Below, piece after piece: positions 46,410 to 53,405 of a DNA stretch of 64,000 nt (position 1 is the first letter of the stretch; each line of letters begins with the position of its first letter). The notes beneath the pieces are model-generated. The model worked only from the letters and a program-made list of their open reading frames with translations, did not search any database and was not told the origin of the DNA. The stretch is from Chloroflexota bacterium. GTDB lineage: Bacteria; Chloroflexota; Anaerolineae; SpSt-313. The stretch covers positions 95,785 through 159,784 of the forward strand of contig JAKPJZ010000201.1 of NCBI GenBank assembly GCA_029553955.1, in the 5' to 3' direction. A program made the position numbers and the translations under genes.

Positions 46410-47378
46410 TCATGGGGGATACGCCACGGTGTACAGGTGCCGGCCGCCATCCACCAGCGGGCCCTTGAGCAGGGCTTCGATCTCTTCGCGCGGTCGCTGG
46501 CTGAGCTTGCCGGCAGGGGGCAAGACGCCGGCCGGGTACTTGGTGATGATGTCGGTGACGAGTTTTTCCAGGTAGTCGAGGATGGCGTTGAGGCCGGGCC
46601 TGGCCTTCTCGGGGTCGGCCAGGGTGGCCTTGCCCACCACGCCCTCGGGTGTCGCCACGACCTCGATGGTGGAGCCCCCGACGTGCTGCCAGAAGGGGAT
46701 AGGCAGGCCGTAGGCCGAGCCCGAGCCGTCGATGTGCCCCGGCGGCATGAGTGGCTGGCCCTCGGTATCCACGGCGTATTCCTGCTGGATCATCTCGGGG
46801 AACAAGGCCATGGAATAGGAGGTCTCGCATTCGTCGGCATGGACGAAGGGGGTCTCGAACGGGCCGCCGTGCGCCTTGTCGCGGATGTGCTCGGGGATGA
46901 CGAACCACCAGTTGACGTTGACCAGCAGCGCCGGCACCTGGTACTTCTTGGCGAACTGGTGCATGGCCATGGGGATGGCATAGTCCTGGCCGTGGCCGTT
47001 GAGCAAGATGATCTTGCGCCAGCCCGAGTTCCACAGCCCGGCGATGATGGCGCGGATGTAGGCGATAAAGGTCTCTTCGGGGATGACGACCGTGCCCGGC
47101 ATGCCCAGGTGATGGAAGGGGTGCGAGCCATACCACATGGGCTCGGCCACGGTGCAGCCGGTCTTTTGCGCGACCAGCTCGGCCATACGGGAGACGAGGA
47201 AGGTGTCTTCACCGGAGCAGGCGTGGGGGCCGTGGTTTTCGGTGCTGCCGATCGGCAGGATGATAATGTCGTTCTTCTTGAGCCGCTCCTGGGCCTCCCT
47301 GGTGGTCATGGTCTGCAGGTAGATCCCTGTGGGGCGCTCCATGTGTCCCCCGTCAGGGGGGAACTGCCATTTCTCCAT
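46410..47378 (-). CDS. Creatininase-family hydrolase
   Basis: The 322-residue protein has the creatininase metal site: Glu and His in LPIGSTENHGPH, Asp in GEDTFLV, NGHGQ and HADECETSYS. The fold hydrolyses cyclic amides (creatinine), formamides, and in the Thermotoga inositol route a diketo-inositol ring (IolN). With a zinc dehydrogenase directly downstream and a sugar ABC transporter next to it, ring opening of an oxidised polyol is a reasonable guess. ATG 47378 follows AGAGGAG; the longer frame upstream has no support. It follows the GntR gene by 49 bases. Confidence 0.8.
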   Translation of the reverse strand: MEKWQFPPDGGHMERPTGIYLQTMTTREAQERLKKNDIIILPIGSTENHGPHACSGEDTFLVSRMAELVAQKTGCTVAEPMWYGSHPFHHLGMPGTVVIPEETFIAYIRAIIAGLWNSGWRKIILLNGHGQDYAIPMAMHQFAKKYQVPALLVNVNWWFVIPEHIRDKAHGGPFETPFVHADECETSYSMALFPEMIQQEYAVDTEGQPLMPPGHIDGSGSAYGLPIPFWQHVGGSTIEVVATPEGVVGKATLADPEKARPGLNAILDYLEKLVTDIITKYPAGVLPPAGKLSQRPREEIEALLKGPLVDGGRHLYTVAYPP

Positions 47379-47427
47379 TGGGCACGACTCCTCTGTTGGG
47401 CGGTGGTCACTGAACCAGTTGTGTCTC

Positions 47428-48123
47428 TTACTCGGGGAGGACGACAAACTCGAGCAGCCTGTCCCTCGCGGCGGCCACGTGCTCGGCCATGCGCCGGCCG
47501 GCCAGCTCGGCATCGCGCTGGCGCAGGGCTTGGGCGATGCGTTGGTGTTCTACGAGGGATTGGCGCACGTTCTCCAGCGAGGCCAGCGAAAGTACGCGCT
47601 GGCGGTAGGTGAGGTCGCGGATGCTCGCCATGATGGCCAGCAGGCGCCGGTTCTGCGCGCGCTCGACGAAAAGGTTGTGAAAGGTGATCTCCACCTCCTG
47701 GAAGCGCGCCAGGTCTCCCCGCTCCACGGCCTCGGCACTATCCTGCAGCAGGCCGTCGATGTAGGCCAGATCGCCGTCCGACAGCCTGGCGGCTGCCTGT
47801 TTGGTGGCATGGCTCTCCAGCAGCTCACGGATCTCGAAGAGCTCCAGGAGGTCGCGCCGGGTGATCTCGGCCACGAAAAAGCCCACGCGGGGCACGGTGT
47901 GCACCAGGCCGTCGGCCTCGAGCCGCAGCAGCGCCTCGCGGACAGGGGTGCGGCTGATGCCCAGGCGCTCCGCCAGGTCGTCGATGGGGAGCTGGGCGCC
48001 AGGCGCGAACTCGAGGCTGAGGATGGCCTGCTTGATGGTGCTGTAGGCCCAATCGGTGAGTGCGGCTGGCTTGGCGGGGTCGAGCTGCATCTGATACGCG
48101 TCCTGTCTCAAGAAATGTGGCAT
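47428..48123 (-). CDS. GntR-family regulator, FCD (FadR) subgroup
   Basis: The 231-residue protein has an N-terminal winged helix (IKQAILSLEFAPGAQLPIDDLAERLGISRTPVREAL) and a C-terminal helical FCD effector domain with metal-binding Asp/His residues (ELFEIRELLE, EITFHNLF, EHQRIAQAL). FCD regulators usually repress catabolic operons and respond to a sugar acid or other carboxylate. It is the first gene of the catabolic block and the likely regulator of it. ATG 48123 would give a leader of only about 10 bases; ATG 48090, with AGGA eight bases upstream, is a good alternative start. Confidence 0.88.
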   Translation of the reverse strand: MPHFLRQDAYQMQLDPAKPAALTDWAYSTIKQAILSLEFAPGAQLPIDDLAERLGISRTPVREALLRLEADGLVHTVPRVGFFVAEITRRDLLELFEIRELLESHATKQAAARLSDGDLAYIDGLLQDSAEAVERGDLARFQEVEITFHNLFVERAQNRRLLAIMASIRDLTYRQRVLSLASLENVRQSLVEHQRIAQALRQRDAELAGRRMAEHVAAARDRLLEFVVLPE

Positions 48124-48136
48124 ATCGTACGGTACA

Positions 48137-48168
48137 TGTAATATATCACATATTCACAGGATTGTCAA
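48137..48168 (-). promoter_or_regulatory. Promoter and probable operator of the GntR gene
   Basis: On the minus strand TTGACA (48163-48168), 17 bases, TATATT (48140-48145). The near-palindrome TGTAATATATCACA (48137-48150) covers the -10 box, which fits autoregulation. Confidence 0.6.
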
Positions 48169-48196
48169 GAGTCCTGCGATGCCCGCCATACGGAAA

Positions 48197-48225
48197 TAGA
48201 CAAGTCTGCATCCCTATGGTACACT
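48197..48225 (+). promoter_or_regulatory. Promoter for the YprB-like gene
   Basis: TAGACA (48197-48202), 17 bases, TACACT (48220-48225), about 50 bases before the TTG start. It diverges from the GntR promoter. Confidence 0.5.
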
Positions 48226-48276
48226 GCGCCCCCGAGAACACAGCATGGTGCGGCAACTGAAAGCAGGCGAGAGACG

Positions 48277-49539
48277 TTGAGCGAAACCGACGACCTGCGC
48301 AAGCGCCTGGAGCGGCTGGGAGTGGGCCTGGGGCTCTCCGGCTTCCGGCCAAAGCCCGTGGCGCCGGCCGAGCCACCGCGGCCGCGGGAGGCGATCGAGG
48401 ATTGGGTGTCGGGCCGCGAGGTGCCGACGGCGCTGGGACCCTGCTTTGTGGCCGAGACGCGCTACCCGCTGCAGCATGTGCACGGCCTGCTCACGCTCGG
48501 CGCGTTGCTCGAGCACGGGCCGCGGGCGCTGGGCAGCCTGGCTGGCGAGCGTTTCGACGGCGAGGCGGCCTTTCAGCAGTTCGCCTTTGTCGATACCGAG
48601 ACCACCGGCCTGGCCGGCGGCACGGGCACCTATGCCTTCCTCATCGGCGTCGGCACCTTTGAGAATGGCGAGTTTGTGCTGCGCCAGTGCTTTATGCGCG
48701 ATCTCCCCGAGGAGGGGGCGGCGCTGCTCGCGGTGCGCGAGGTGCTGCAGCGCGCGCGGGGGCTGGTGACCTTTAACGGGCGCGCCTTCGACTGGCCGCT
48801 CTTGGAGACGCGCTTTGCCATGAACCGCCAGCCGGCGCCCCCGGTGGTGCCGCCGCACCTGGACCTGCTGCTGCCGGCGCGCCGCCTCTGGCGGCTGCGG
48901 CTGCGCTCGTGCGCGCTGTCGTCGCTGGAGGCGAACGTCCTCGGCGTGGTGCGCGCCGAGGCCGATGTGCCCGGTTGGGCCATCCCCGGCCTGTACCACG
49001 ACTTTCTCACCTACGGGCGGGCCGAGCCGCTGCGGCGGGTGTTCTACCACAATGCCCACGACATCCTGAGCCTGGCGACGTTGGCGGCGCACCTGTGCCT
49101 GGTGGCGCGCGAGCCGGTGGCGACGCTGCGCCACGGCGAGGACCTCTTCAGCCTGGCGCGCCGCTGCGAGGCCGATGGCGATGTGGAGCAGGCGGCAACG
49201 CTCTATCGCCAGTGTCTGCGCTGCCCGCTCTCCTCCAAGGCGCGGCGCGAGGCCACGCATCGCCTTTCGCTGCTGCACAAGCGCGCCGGCCAGGCCGAGG
49301 AGGCGCTCGCGCTGTGGCAGGCGCTGGCCGAGCGCGGCGACTATCAGGCCTGCGTGGAGCTGGCCAAGCACTATGAACACCGCGCGGGCGACCCGGCCCA
49401 GGCGCGGCAGCAGGCGCTGCGGGCGCTGGCGCTGCTGCGCGCCCAACGCTACCCCGACCGGCGCCAACTGGCGGAAATCGAGCACCGCCTCGCGCGGCTT
49501 GAAGCAAAGATCAAGCGGAGCACGGATTCCGGTTCGTAG
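48277..49539 (+). CDS. YprB/MrfB-like DEDD exonuclease with C-terminal TPR-like region
   Basis: The 420-residue protein has an RNase-H-like exonuclease domain with acidic motifs FVDTETTGLAGG (Asp, Glu), TFNGRAFDWPLLETR (Asp) and YHNAHDILSLATL (Asp), the YprB family pattern. Residues from about 290 on are helical and TPR-like (EDLFSLARRCEADGDVEQAATLYRQ). B. subtilis MrfB works with the MrfA helicase in mitomycin-damage repair; a MrfA-like helicase is at 23678. The TTG start follows GGCGAGAG. The gene is monocistronic here. Confidence 0.87.
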   Translation: MSETDDLRKRLERLGVGLGLSGFRPKPVAPAEPPRPREAIEDWVSGREVPTALGPCFVAETRYPLQHVHGLLTLGALLEHGPRALGSLAGERFDGEAAFQQFAFVDTETTGLAGGTGTYAFLIGVGTFENGEFVLRQCFMRDLPEEGAALLAVREVLQRARGLVTFNGRAFDWPLLETRFAMNRQPAPPVVPPHLDLLLPARRLWRLRLRSCALSSLEANVLGVVRAEADVPGWAIPGLYHDFLTYGRAEPLRRVFYHNAHDILSLATLAAHLCLVAREPVATLRHGEDLFSLARRCEADGDVEQAATLYRQCLRCPLSSKARREATHRLSLLHKRAGQAEEALALWQALAERGDYQACVELAKHYEHRAGDPAQARQQALRALALLRAQRYPDRRQLAEIEHRLARLEAKIKRSTDSGS

Positions 49540-49793
49540 TGGGTGCTTGAGTGCCTTGGTCGCCACAGGCGGCTCGTGGGCGTCGTTCTCCGCCCGCGTT
49601 AGGATAGCGCCTGCCAACCGTAGTGATCATCGCTGTCACCAAGGCGACGCGGCCTGGTCCTGGTGTGCAGCACGCCGCCTGGCCGCAGAGAGGAACGACG
49701 CCCACAAGGGGCTACGCCCATCACAACCAATGCGGCGAACCACTAGGCAACGCGGTGCAGGCGATGCCTTTCTTCAGAGCTGGCCCAGAAAGG

Positions 49794-50549
49794 TCATGTC
49801 TCTGTGTCTTCGTGGCTGTGTGGCGGGTTGGGCGCTTCGCCCGGCCGGCGGCTGAAGCGCTCGAGGAGCGACCACATGTGGCGCTCGAGGGCGTCGCGCC
49901 AGCGGTAGAGGGGGATGGCGACGGCGAGGGTGACGGCGACGGCCGCTGCCCACTGGAGGGGCGACATCTGGCCGGCGTTGGCGCCGAGCCACGAGGAGAC
50001 CAAGACGCCCGGCAGCCGCCCGAAGAAGGCTGCCGCGACGATGCCCGCTAGCGACAGGCTGGTCAGCCCGGCGACGAACAGGATGGCGTCGTCGGGCAGG
50101 AACGGCACGGCAAAGACGACGAAGAGCAGGGGCAGCCCCAGGCGGCCGGAGATGCGGTCCGCGCGGGCCAGAGTCGCTGGCGAGAGCAGCCGTGCGACGA
50201 GTGGCCGCCCCCAGCGGCGCGCCAGCCAGGCGCCGAGGTAGCTGCCCAGGGTGAGGCCGGCCATGCTGTAGAGCGTGCCCAGCCAGGGGCCGAAGAGGTA
50301 GCCGCTGGCGAGGCCGACGAACTGGCCCGGGATGGGTGCGAGCAGCACCTGCGCCGCCTGCAGGGCGATGATGGCCAGGGGGCCGGCGGGGCCGAGCCGC
50401 TGCACGAGCGCCTCGAGCTGCCCTTGCTGAGTAAAGAGCGCCACGAGCGGCGCGCGCCATACGGTGAGCGCGAGCACGGCGAGGATGAGTACGCCGAGGC
50501 CGGCGAGGGCGGGCAGCAGCCGGCTGCGGGCCAAGTGCTGGCGGCTCAA
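49794..50549 (-). CDS. DedA/TVP38-type (VTT domain) membrane protein
   Basis: The 251-residue protein has about six hydrophobic segments and the VTT-domain motif LASGYLFGPWLGTLYSMAGLTLGSYLG followed by VPFLPDDAILFVAGL. Bacterial members are implicated in phospholipid scrambling or transport. The TTG start shares the bases TTGA (50546-50549) with the stop of the upstream GNAT gene, so translation is probably coupled; upstream extension of the frame overlaps the GNAT gene fully and is rejected. The C terminus is hydrophilic and His/Glu-rich. Confidence 0.82.
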   Translation of the reverse strand: MSRQHLARSRLLPALAGLGVLILAVLALTVWRAPLVALFTQQGQLEALVQRLGPAGPLAIIALQAAQVLLAPIPGQFVGLASGYLFGPWLGTLYSMAGLTLGSYLGAWLARRWGRPLVARLLSPATLARADRISGRLGLPLLFVVFAVPFLPDDAILFVAGLTSLSLAGIVAAAFFGRLPGVLVSSWLGANAGQMSPLQWAAAVAVTLAVAIPLYRWRDALERHMWSLLERFSRRPGEAPNPPHSHEDTET

Positions 50550-51445
50550 GGCGCCGTCTCGCAGGGCGCGGCCAGCCAGGCGCGATAGCAGTCCAGGGGC
50601 ACAAAGCCCTCGCCACGCAGGGCCTCGCGCAGCCGGCGATCGGCCCGTGGCGCCAGGCAGCCGACCTCGTCGAGCTCGCGCCGCTTGGCTTCTTCGACTG
50701 CGGCCGCGATGAGCGTGCGCAGGGCGGCCACCTGCCCCCGGGCGGCGAGAGCCCGCTCGAGCCACAGCCCCGAGTAGAGCAGCGTGTGCACCTCCAAGAG
50801 CTCGACTGCAGCCGACACCTGACAGGTCTCCGCAGACCTGTCAGGTGTCTTGGTCGCCACAAGCACCGTCACGCCCGGCCTCTGCGCCGCGGCCAAGATG
50901 TCGCCGGCGGGTGGCAGCGCCTCGGGGGCCAGCGCGGCTAGCGCCGCGGCCTCGTGCGCGCCGGCCAGGGGCCGCACCTCGCCGCTCCACGCCGGCAGCG
51001 GTCGCGGCACAAAGCCCAGGATGCGGTAGATCATGAGGCCGTAGGTCTCGGCCGACGGCTGGAAGCCGGCGCGGGCAAAGGCGCGCTCGGAGGCGGGATT
51101 GTCGGGCCGCACGACGCCCCGCAGCGCCTGCACGCCGCCGGCCGTGCGGCGCAGCGCCGTGAGCAGGGCGGTGGCGATGCCCTGGCGCTGCCAACTGGGG
51201 TCGACCGCGAGCAGGTCGGCCTCCAGGCGCGGGCCACATAGCCCCGCTGTGCGCAGGCCGGCGACAAAGCCGATCACCTGCCCCGCCGCCTCAGCGAGCA
51301 CTACGTGAGACTCGGGAGCGCCCAGCCGCGCCTGCAGCTCCTCGGGGGCATAGGGGCACTCGCCAAAGGTTCTCTGCTCGACCGCCAGGATGCCGCGCGC
51401 TTCGGCCAGCGTGCCGGCGTACGGCCGGATCGACCAACGCTCCAC
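50546..51445 (-). CDS. GNAT-family acetyltransferase with an in-frame palindromic insertion
   Basis: The 299-residue protein has an N-terminal GNAT domain with the acetyl-CoA motif DPSWQRQGIATALL near residue 80 and ERAFARAGF. The second half (residues ~160-299) resembles a partial second GNAT-like domain ending in GFVPLDCYRAWL. The peptide TPDRSAETCQVS in this half is encoded by the 36-base palindrome at 50814-50849. The acceptor is unknown. GTG 51445 has GAGG five bases upstream. The gene is coupled to the DedA-like gene. Confidence 0.75.
   Translation of the reverse strand: MERWSIRPYAGTLAEARGILAVEQRTFGECPYAPEELQARLGAPESHVVLAEAAGQVIGFVAGLRTAGLCGPRLEADLLAVDPSWQRQGIATALLTALRRTAGGVQALRGVVRPDNPASERAFARAGFQPSAETYGLMIYRILGFVPRPLPAWSGEVRPLAGAHEAAALAALAPEALPPAGDILAAAQRPGVTVLVATKTPDRSAETCQVSAAVELLEVHTLLYSGLWLERALAARGQVAALRTLIAAAVEEAKRRELDEVGCLAPRADRRLREALRGEGFVPLDCYRAWLAAPCETAP
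50814..50849. repeat. Palindromic repeat inserted in the GNAT coding sequence
   Basis: The arm GACACCTGACAGGTCT, loop CCGC and the complementary arm make exactly 36 bases (12 codons), so the frame is kept. The arms are identical to those of the intergenic hairpin at 8093-8129. Confidence 0.85.
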
Positions 51446-51469
51446 AGGATCCTCTTTTCGTATGCCAGC

Positions 51470-51662
51470 AGACCTGACACACCGATGTCCAGGGGAGGGA
51501 GGCGATTGGCAAGAACTCCGTCAGGGGCCTGCCCATGCCGCGGCTGGGGGCCCCAGCCCGCAGGCACCGCAGGGGGTCTGTCGGTCGCGGCGCCAGCTAG
51601 ACCGAGTTCTTGCCAGAGAGCCGGCGCTGGCCGCACGCCATGCAAATCGGTGTGTCAGGTCT
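51470..51662. repeat. MITE-like element, copy 2
   Basis: This is the most compact copy (193 bp). The termini are AGACCTGACACACCGAT and its exact complement; inside them GATTGGCAAGAACTC is mirrored by GAGTTCTTGCCAG, and CCTGCCCATGCCGCGGCTGGG is shared with copy 3. It lies upstream of the GNAT gene start. No open frame of note. Confidence 0.8.
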
Positions 51663-51757
51663 GCCGTCGCTCAACCACTGCTGCGCGCAGTATAGCGGCC
51701 CCACAGACGGGCGTCAAGAACGCATCTCTGGGCATGCCCGAGCCCCGGGGCCCAGCT

Positions 51758-51786
51758 TTGCCGCCGATGGCCAACCGTGGTATCAT
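51758..51786 (+). promoter_or_regulatory. Promoter of a putative short RNA
   Basis: TTGCCG (51758-51763), 17 bases, TATCAT (51781-51786). The bases CCAACCGTG directly before the -10 box recur before the -10 box of the downstream receiver gene. Confidence 0.45.
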
Positions 51787-51792
51787 CTGGCT

Positions 51793-51843
51793 CGTGGCCC
51801 GGAAGGACTATGAAGAGCTATCGCAAGATAGCTCTTTTGTTTC
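51793..51843 (+). ncRNA. Candidate ~50-nt small RNA ending in an intrinsic terminator
   Basis: From the predicted start near 51793 to the T tract at about 51843 there are only about 50 bases, which contain no useful frame but a strong terminator hairpin. This could be a small RNA or a prematurely ended leader for the receiver gene. Confidence 0.35.
51813..51843 (+). terminator. Intrinsic terminator
   Basis: AAGAGCTATC, tetraloop GCAA, GATAGCTCTT, then TTGTTT: a 10-bp stem followed by a T-rich tract. This is the clearest Rho-independent terminator in the window. Confidence 0.75.
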
Positions 51844-51889
51844 TCTGGGAAATCGCTCGTAATGGTGTGGGGTTCTGCGCCCAACCGTG

Positions 51890-51896
51890 ATATAAT
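51890..51896 (+). promoter_or_regulatory. Extended -10 promoter of the receiver gene
   Basis: TATAAT (51891-51896) preceded by TGA, forming a TGNTATAAT extended -10 element; no good -35 box is seen. CCAACCGTG lies directly upstream. Confidence 0.5.
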
Positions 51897-51936
51897 CGAA
51901 GAGGTGCAATGGCAGTCTTGGAGCGAGGCAGGGCAC

Positions 51937-52314
51937 ATGAAGCGCATCTTCATCGTTTCCCGCCAACCGCTGTTCGCGCGGGGCATCGAGAGCTTGCTGA
52001 GGTCAGCGAGCGGGCTGGAGGTGGTGGGGCGGGCCGGGGACGTCGCCGAGGCGCTCTCGCGCATCGGCGAGTTGCGGCCCGATGTGACCATCTTGGGCGA
52101 CGACGAGTGTGAGCCCCAGGCCGCGCAGTTCGTGCTGCGTATCTTGGGGCAGGGTGTCTGCGGCTGGGTGGTCGCAGTGGACTTGCAGTCGAATAGCCTG
52201 TGTGTCTTTGCCGGCCGGCGGCGTGAGGTGACGAGCGCCGCCGATTTGGTTGATGCCATCCGTGGCGGCGCACCCGGGAACGAGATCTCTGACCGCTTGA
52301 ACTCGGTTCGGTAG
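51937..52314 (+). CDS. Orphan response-regulator receiver-like protein
   Basis: The 125-residue protein begins KRIFIVSRQPLFARGIESLLRSASGLEVVG, the typical start of a NarL-type receiver domain, and continues with ALSRIGELRPDVTILGDDE where the phospho-acceptor Asp is expected; the normal DLxMP after that Asp is missing. No DNA-binding HTH follows: the protein stops after about one domain, so it is truncated or a stand-alone modulator. No histidine kinase is nearby. ATG 51937 is preferred because GAGGCAGGG lies upstream and domain homology starts there. Confidence 0.65.
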   Translation: MKRIFIVSRQPLFARGIESLLRSASGLEVVGRAGDVAEALSRIGELRPDVTILGDDECEPQAAQFVLRILGQGVCGWVVAVDLQSNSLCVFAGRRREVTSAADLVDAIRGGAPGNEISDRLNSVR

Positions 52315-52320
52315 CGCTTC

Positions 52321-52497
52321 AGACTGTCATTGCGAGTAACCCAGGGTTCGCCGAACCCTGGGTTACTCGCAATGACGTAAGCCGACGGACAGTTGCCGCG
52401 GAGCCCTTCCACGCGGCACGATGCCGCGGCTACAGTACGACGTCATCCGTTTGGCACAGGGTTCGCCGAACCCTGGGGTACTCGCAATGACAGTCTG
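52321..52497. repeat. Nested palindromic element after the receiver gene
   Basis: A 25-base-arm palindrome with a 1-base loop (52326-52376, arms beginning GTCATTGCGAGTAACCC) is followed by a partial second copy, and the ends AGACTGTCATTGCGAGTA and TACTCGCAATGACAGTCT are inverted repeats of each other. The segment 52391-52436 inside it is an inverse copy of the repeat at 30752-30813. Confidence 0.75.
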
Positions 52498-52521
52498 AAC
52501 ATGTTCTCGGATTCATCTGGT

Positions 52522-52561
52522 TTGACATCTGTTCGCGTGTGACGCATATATGGAGTATAAT
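52522..52561 (+). promoter_or_regulatory. Promoter region of the ECF transporter operon
   Basis: TTGACA (52522-52527) stands 17 bases before CATATA (52545-52550), and a perfect TATAAT (52556-52561) lies just downstream with only a weak -35. Either gives a leader of about 300 bases before the first gene. Confidence 0.45.
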
Positions 52562-52871
52562 TCGCCCGGGCAGCCGCCGAGGCACCTGCCCGGCCCAGAA
52601 TTGAATGAACGCGCCTTCTCCGAGCCCGCGGGCCTAAAGCGGTTGGCCATGGCCCGGCGGGCCGGACCCTGAGCGTACCTCAGGGGGCCGCGAGTAGGGC
52701 GGGCTTTCCAGCCCGCCCTACTCGCGGCCGTGGGTAGTGGTGGAAACGCCCCTGCCTCCACGTGTTGGGAAAGGAGAAGCGAGTTGCGGCGCGGCAGCGT
52801 CTGCGGCTGCGCCCTGTCGCCGGCTTTTCCGATTCGGGAGGCCGGCGTTCTTCTTGTACGGGAAGATGGTG
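52562..52871 (+). other. Long structured leader of the ECF operon
   Basis: The 300-base leader contains GC-rich complementary blocks (CCGGGCAGCC with GGCACCTGCCCGG), a perfect 20-base-arm hairpin at 52686-52729, and a hairpin GCCGGC...GCCGGC at about 52828-52853 that would enclose a GGGAGG. It has no gene. I could not match it to the TPP, cobalamin or FMN riboswitch consensus. Confidence 0.4.
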
Positions 52872-53405
52872 ATGGGCAACGTGATCCTAGTCAGCGGCCC
52901 CTCGGGCTGCGGCAAGACGACGCTTTGTGCCCGTGTGGTGGACCTGGCGCGCGCTGCGGGCCTGGCCGTGGCTGGGGTCATCACCTGGCCGCGCTTTGTG
53001 GATGGCCGTAAGGTGGGCCTCGACGTGGAGGACCTGCAGCAGGGCGACCGCCGGCCGTTGGCCGAGAGCGCAGGCATGAGCGACGGCCCTTCGACGGGCG
53101 CCTGGCATTTCCACGCGGCCGGCCTCGCCTTTGGTGCGCAAGCTCTCGCGCGGGCCACGCCCTGCCACCTGCTGGTTGTTGATGAGCTGGGGCCGCTCGA
53201 GCTGGAACGCGGCGAGGGCTGGCGCGCCGGGCTCGACGCGCTCGTGGCCGGGGGCTATCGCCTCGGCCTGGCCGTGGTGCGGCCGGCGCTGGTGGCCGCA
53301 TTGGCGCGGCGGCTGGGCACGCAGCCACCGGTGGTGACGGCCAGCGTCGTGGGCTGCGACGCCCTGGCCGCGAGGATCCTGCGCGAGCTGGGAGACTGGG
53401 GATGA
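52872..53405 (+). CDS. THEP1-like nucleoside-triphosphatase
   Basis: The 177-residue P-loop protein has Walker A SGPSGCGKTT near residue 8 and Walker B HLLVVDELGPLEL, the pattern of the NTPase_1/THEP1 family. Family members hydrolyse nucleoside triphosphates in vitro; a cellular role is not settled. Its stop overlaps the start of the ECF ATPase by four bases (ATGA), so it belongs to the transporter operon and may act on the imported compound. ATG 52872 is chosen because GGGAAG is six bases upstream; ATG 52866 is an alternative. Confidence 0.8.
   Translation: MGNVILVSGPSGCGKTTLCARVVDLARAAGLAVAGVITWPRFVDGRKVGLDVEDLQQGDRRPLAESAGMSDGPSTGAWHFHAAGLAFGAQALARATPCHLLVVDELGPLELERGEGWRAGLDALVAGGYRLGLAVVRPALVAALARRLGTQPPVVTASVVGCDALAARILRELGDWG

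Noticed and set aside
52562..52871. TPP, FMN or cobalamin riboswitch before the ECF operon
   Set aside because: The conserved boxes of these classes could not be found, although CTGAGC and AAGGAGAAGC look vaguely similar.
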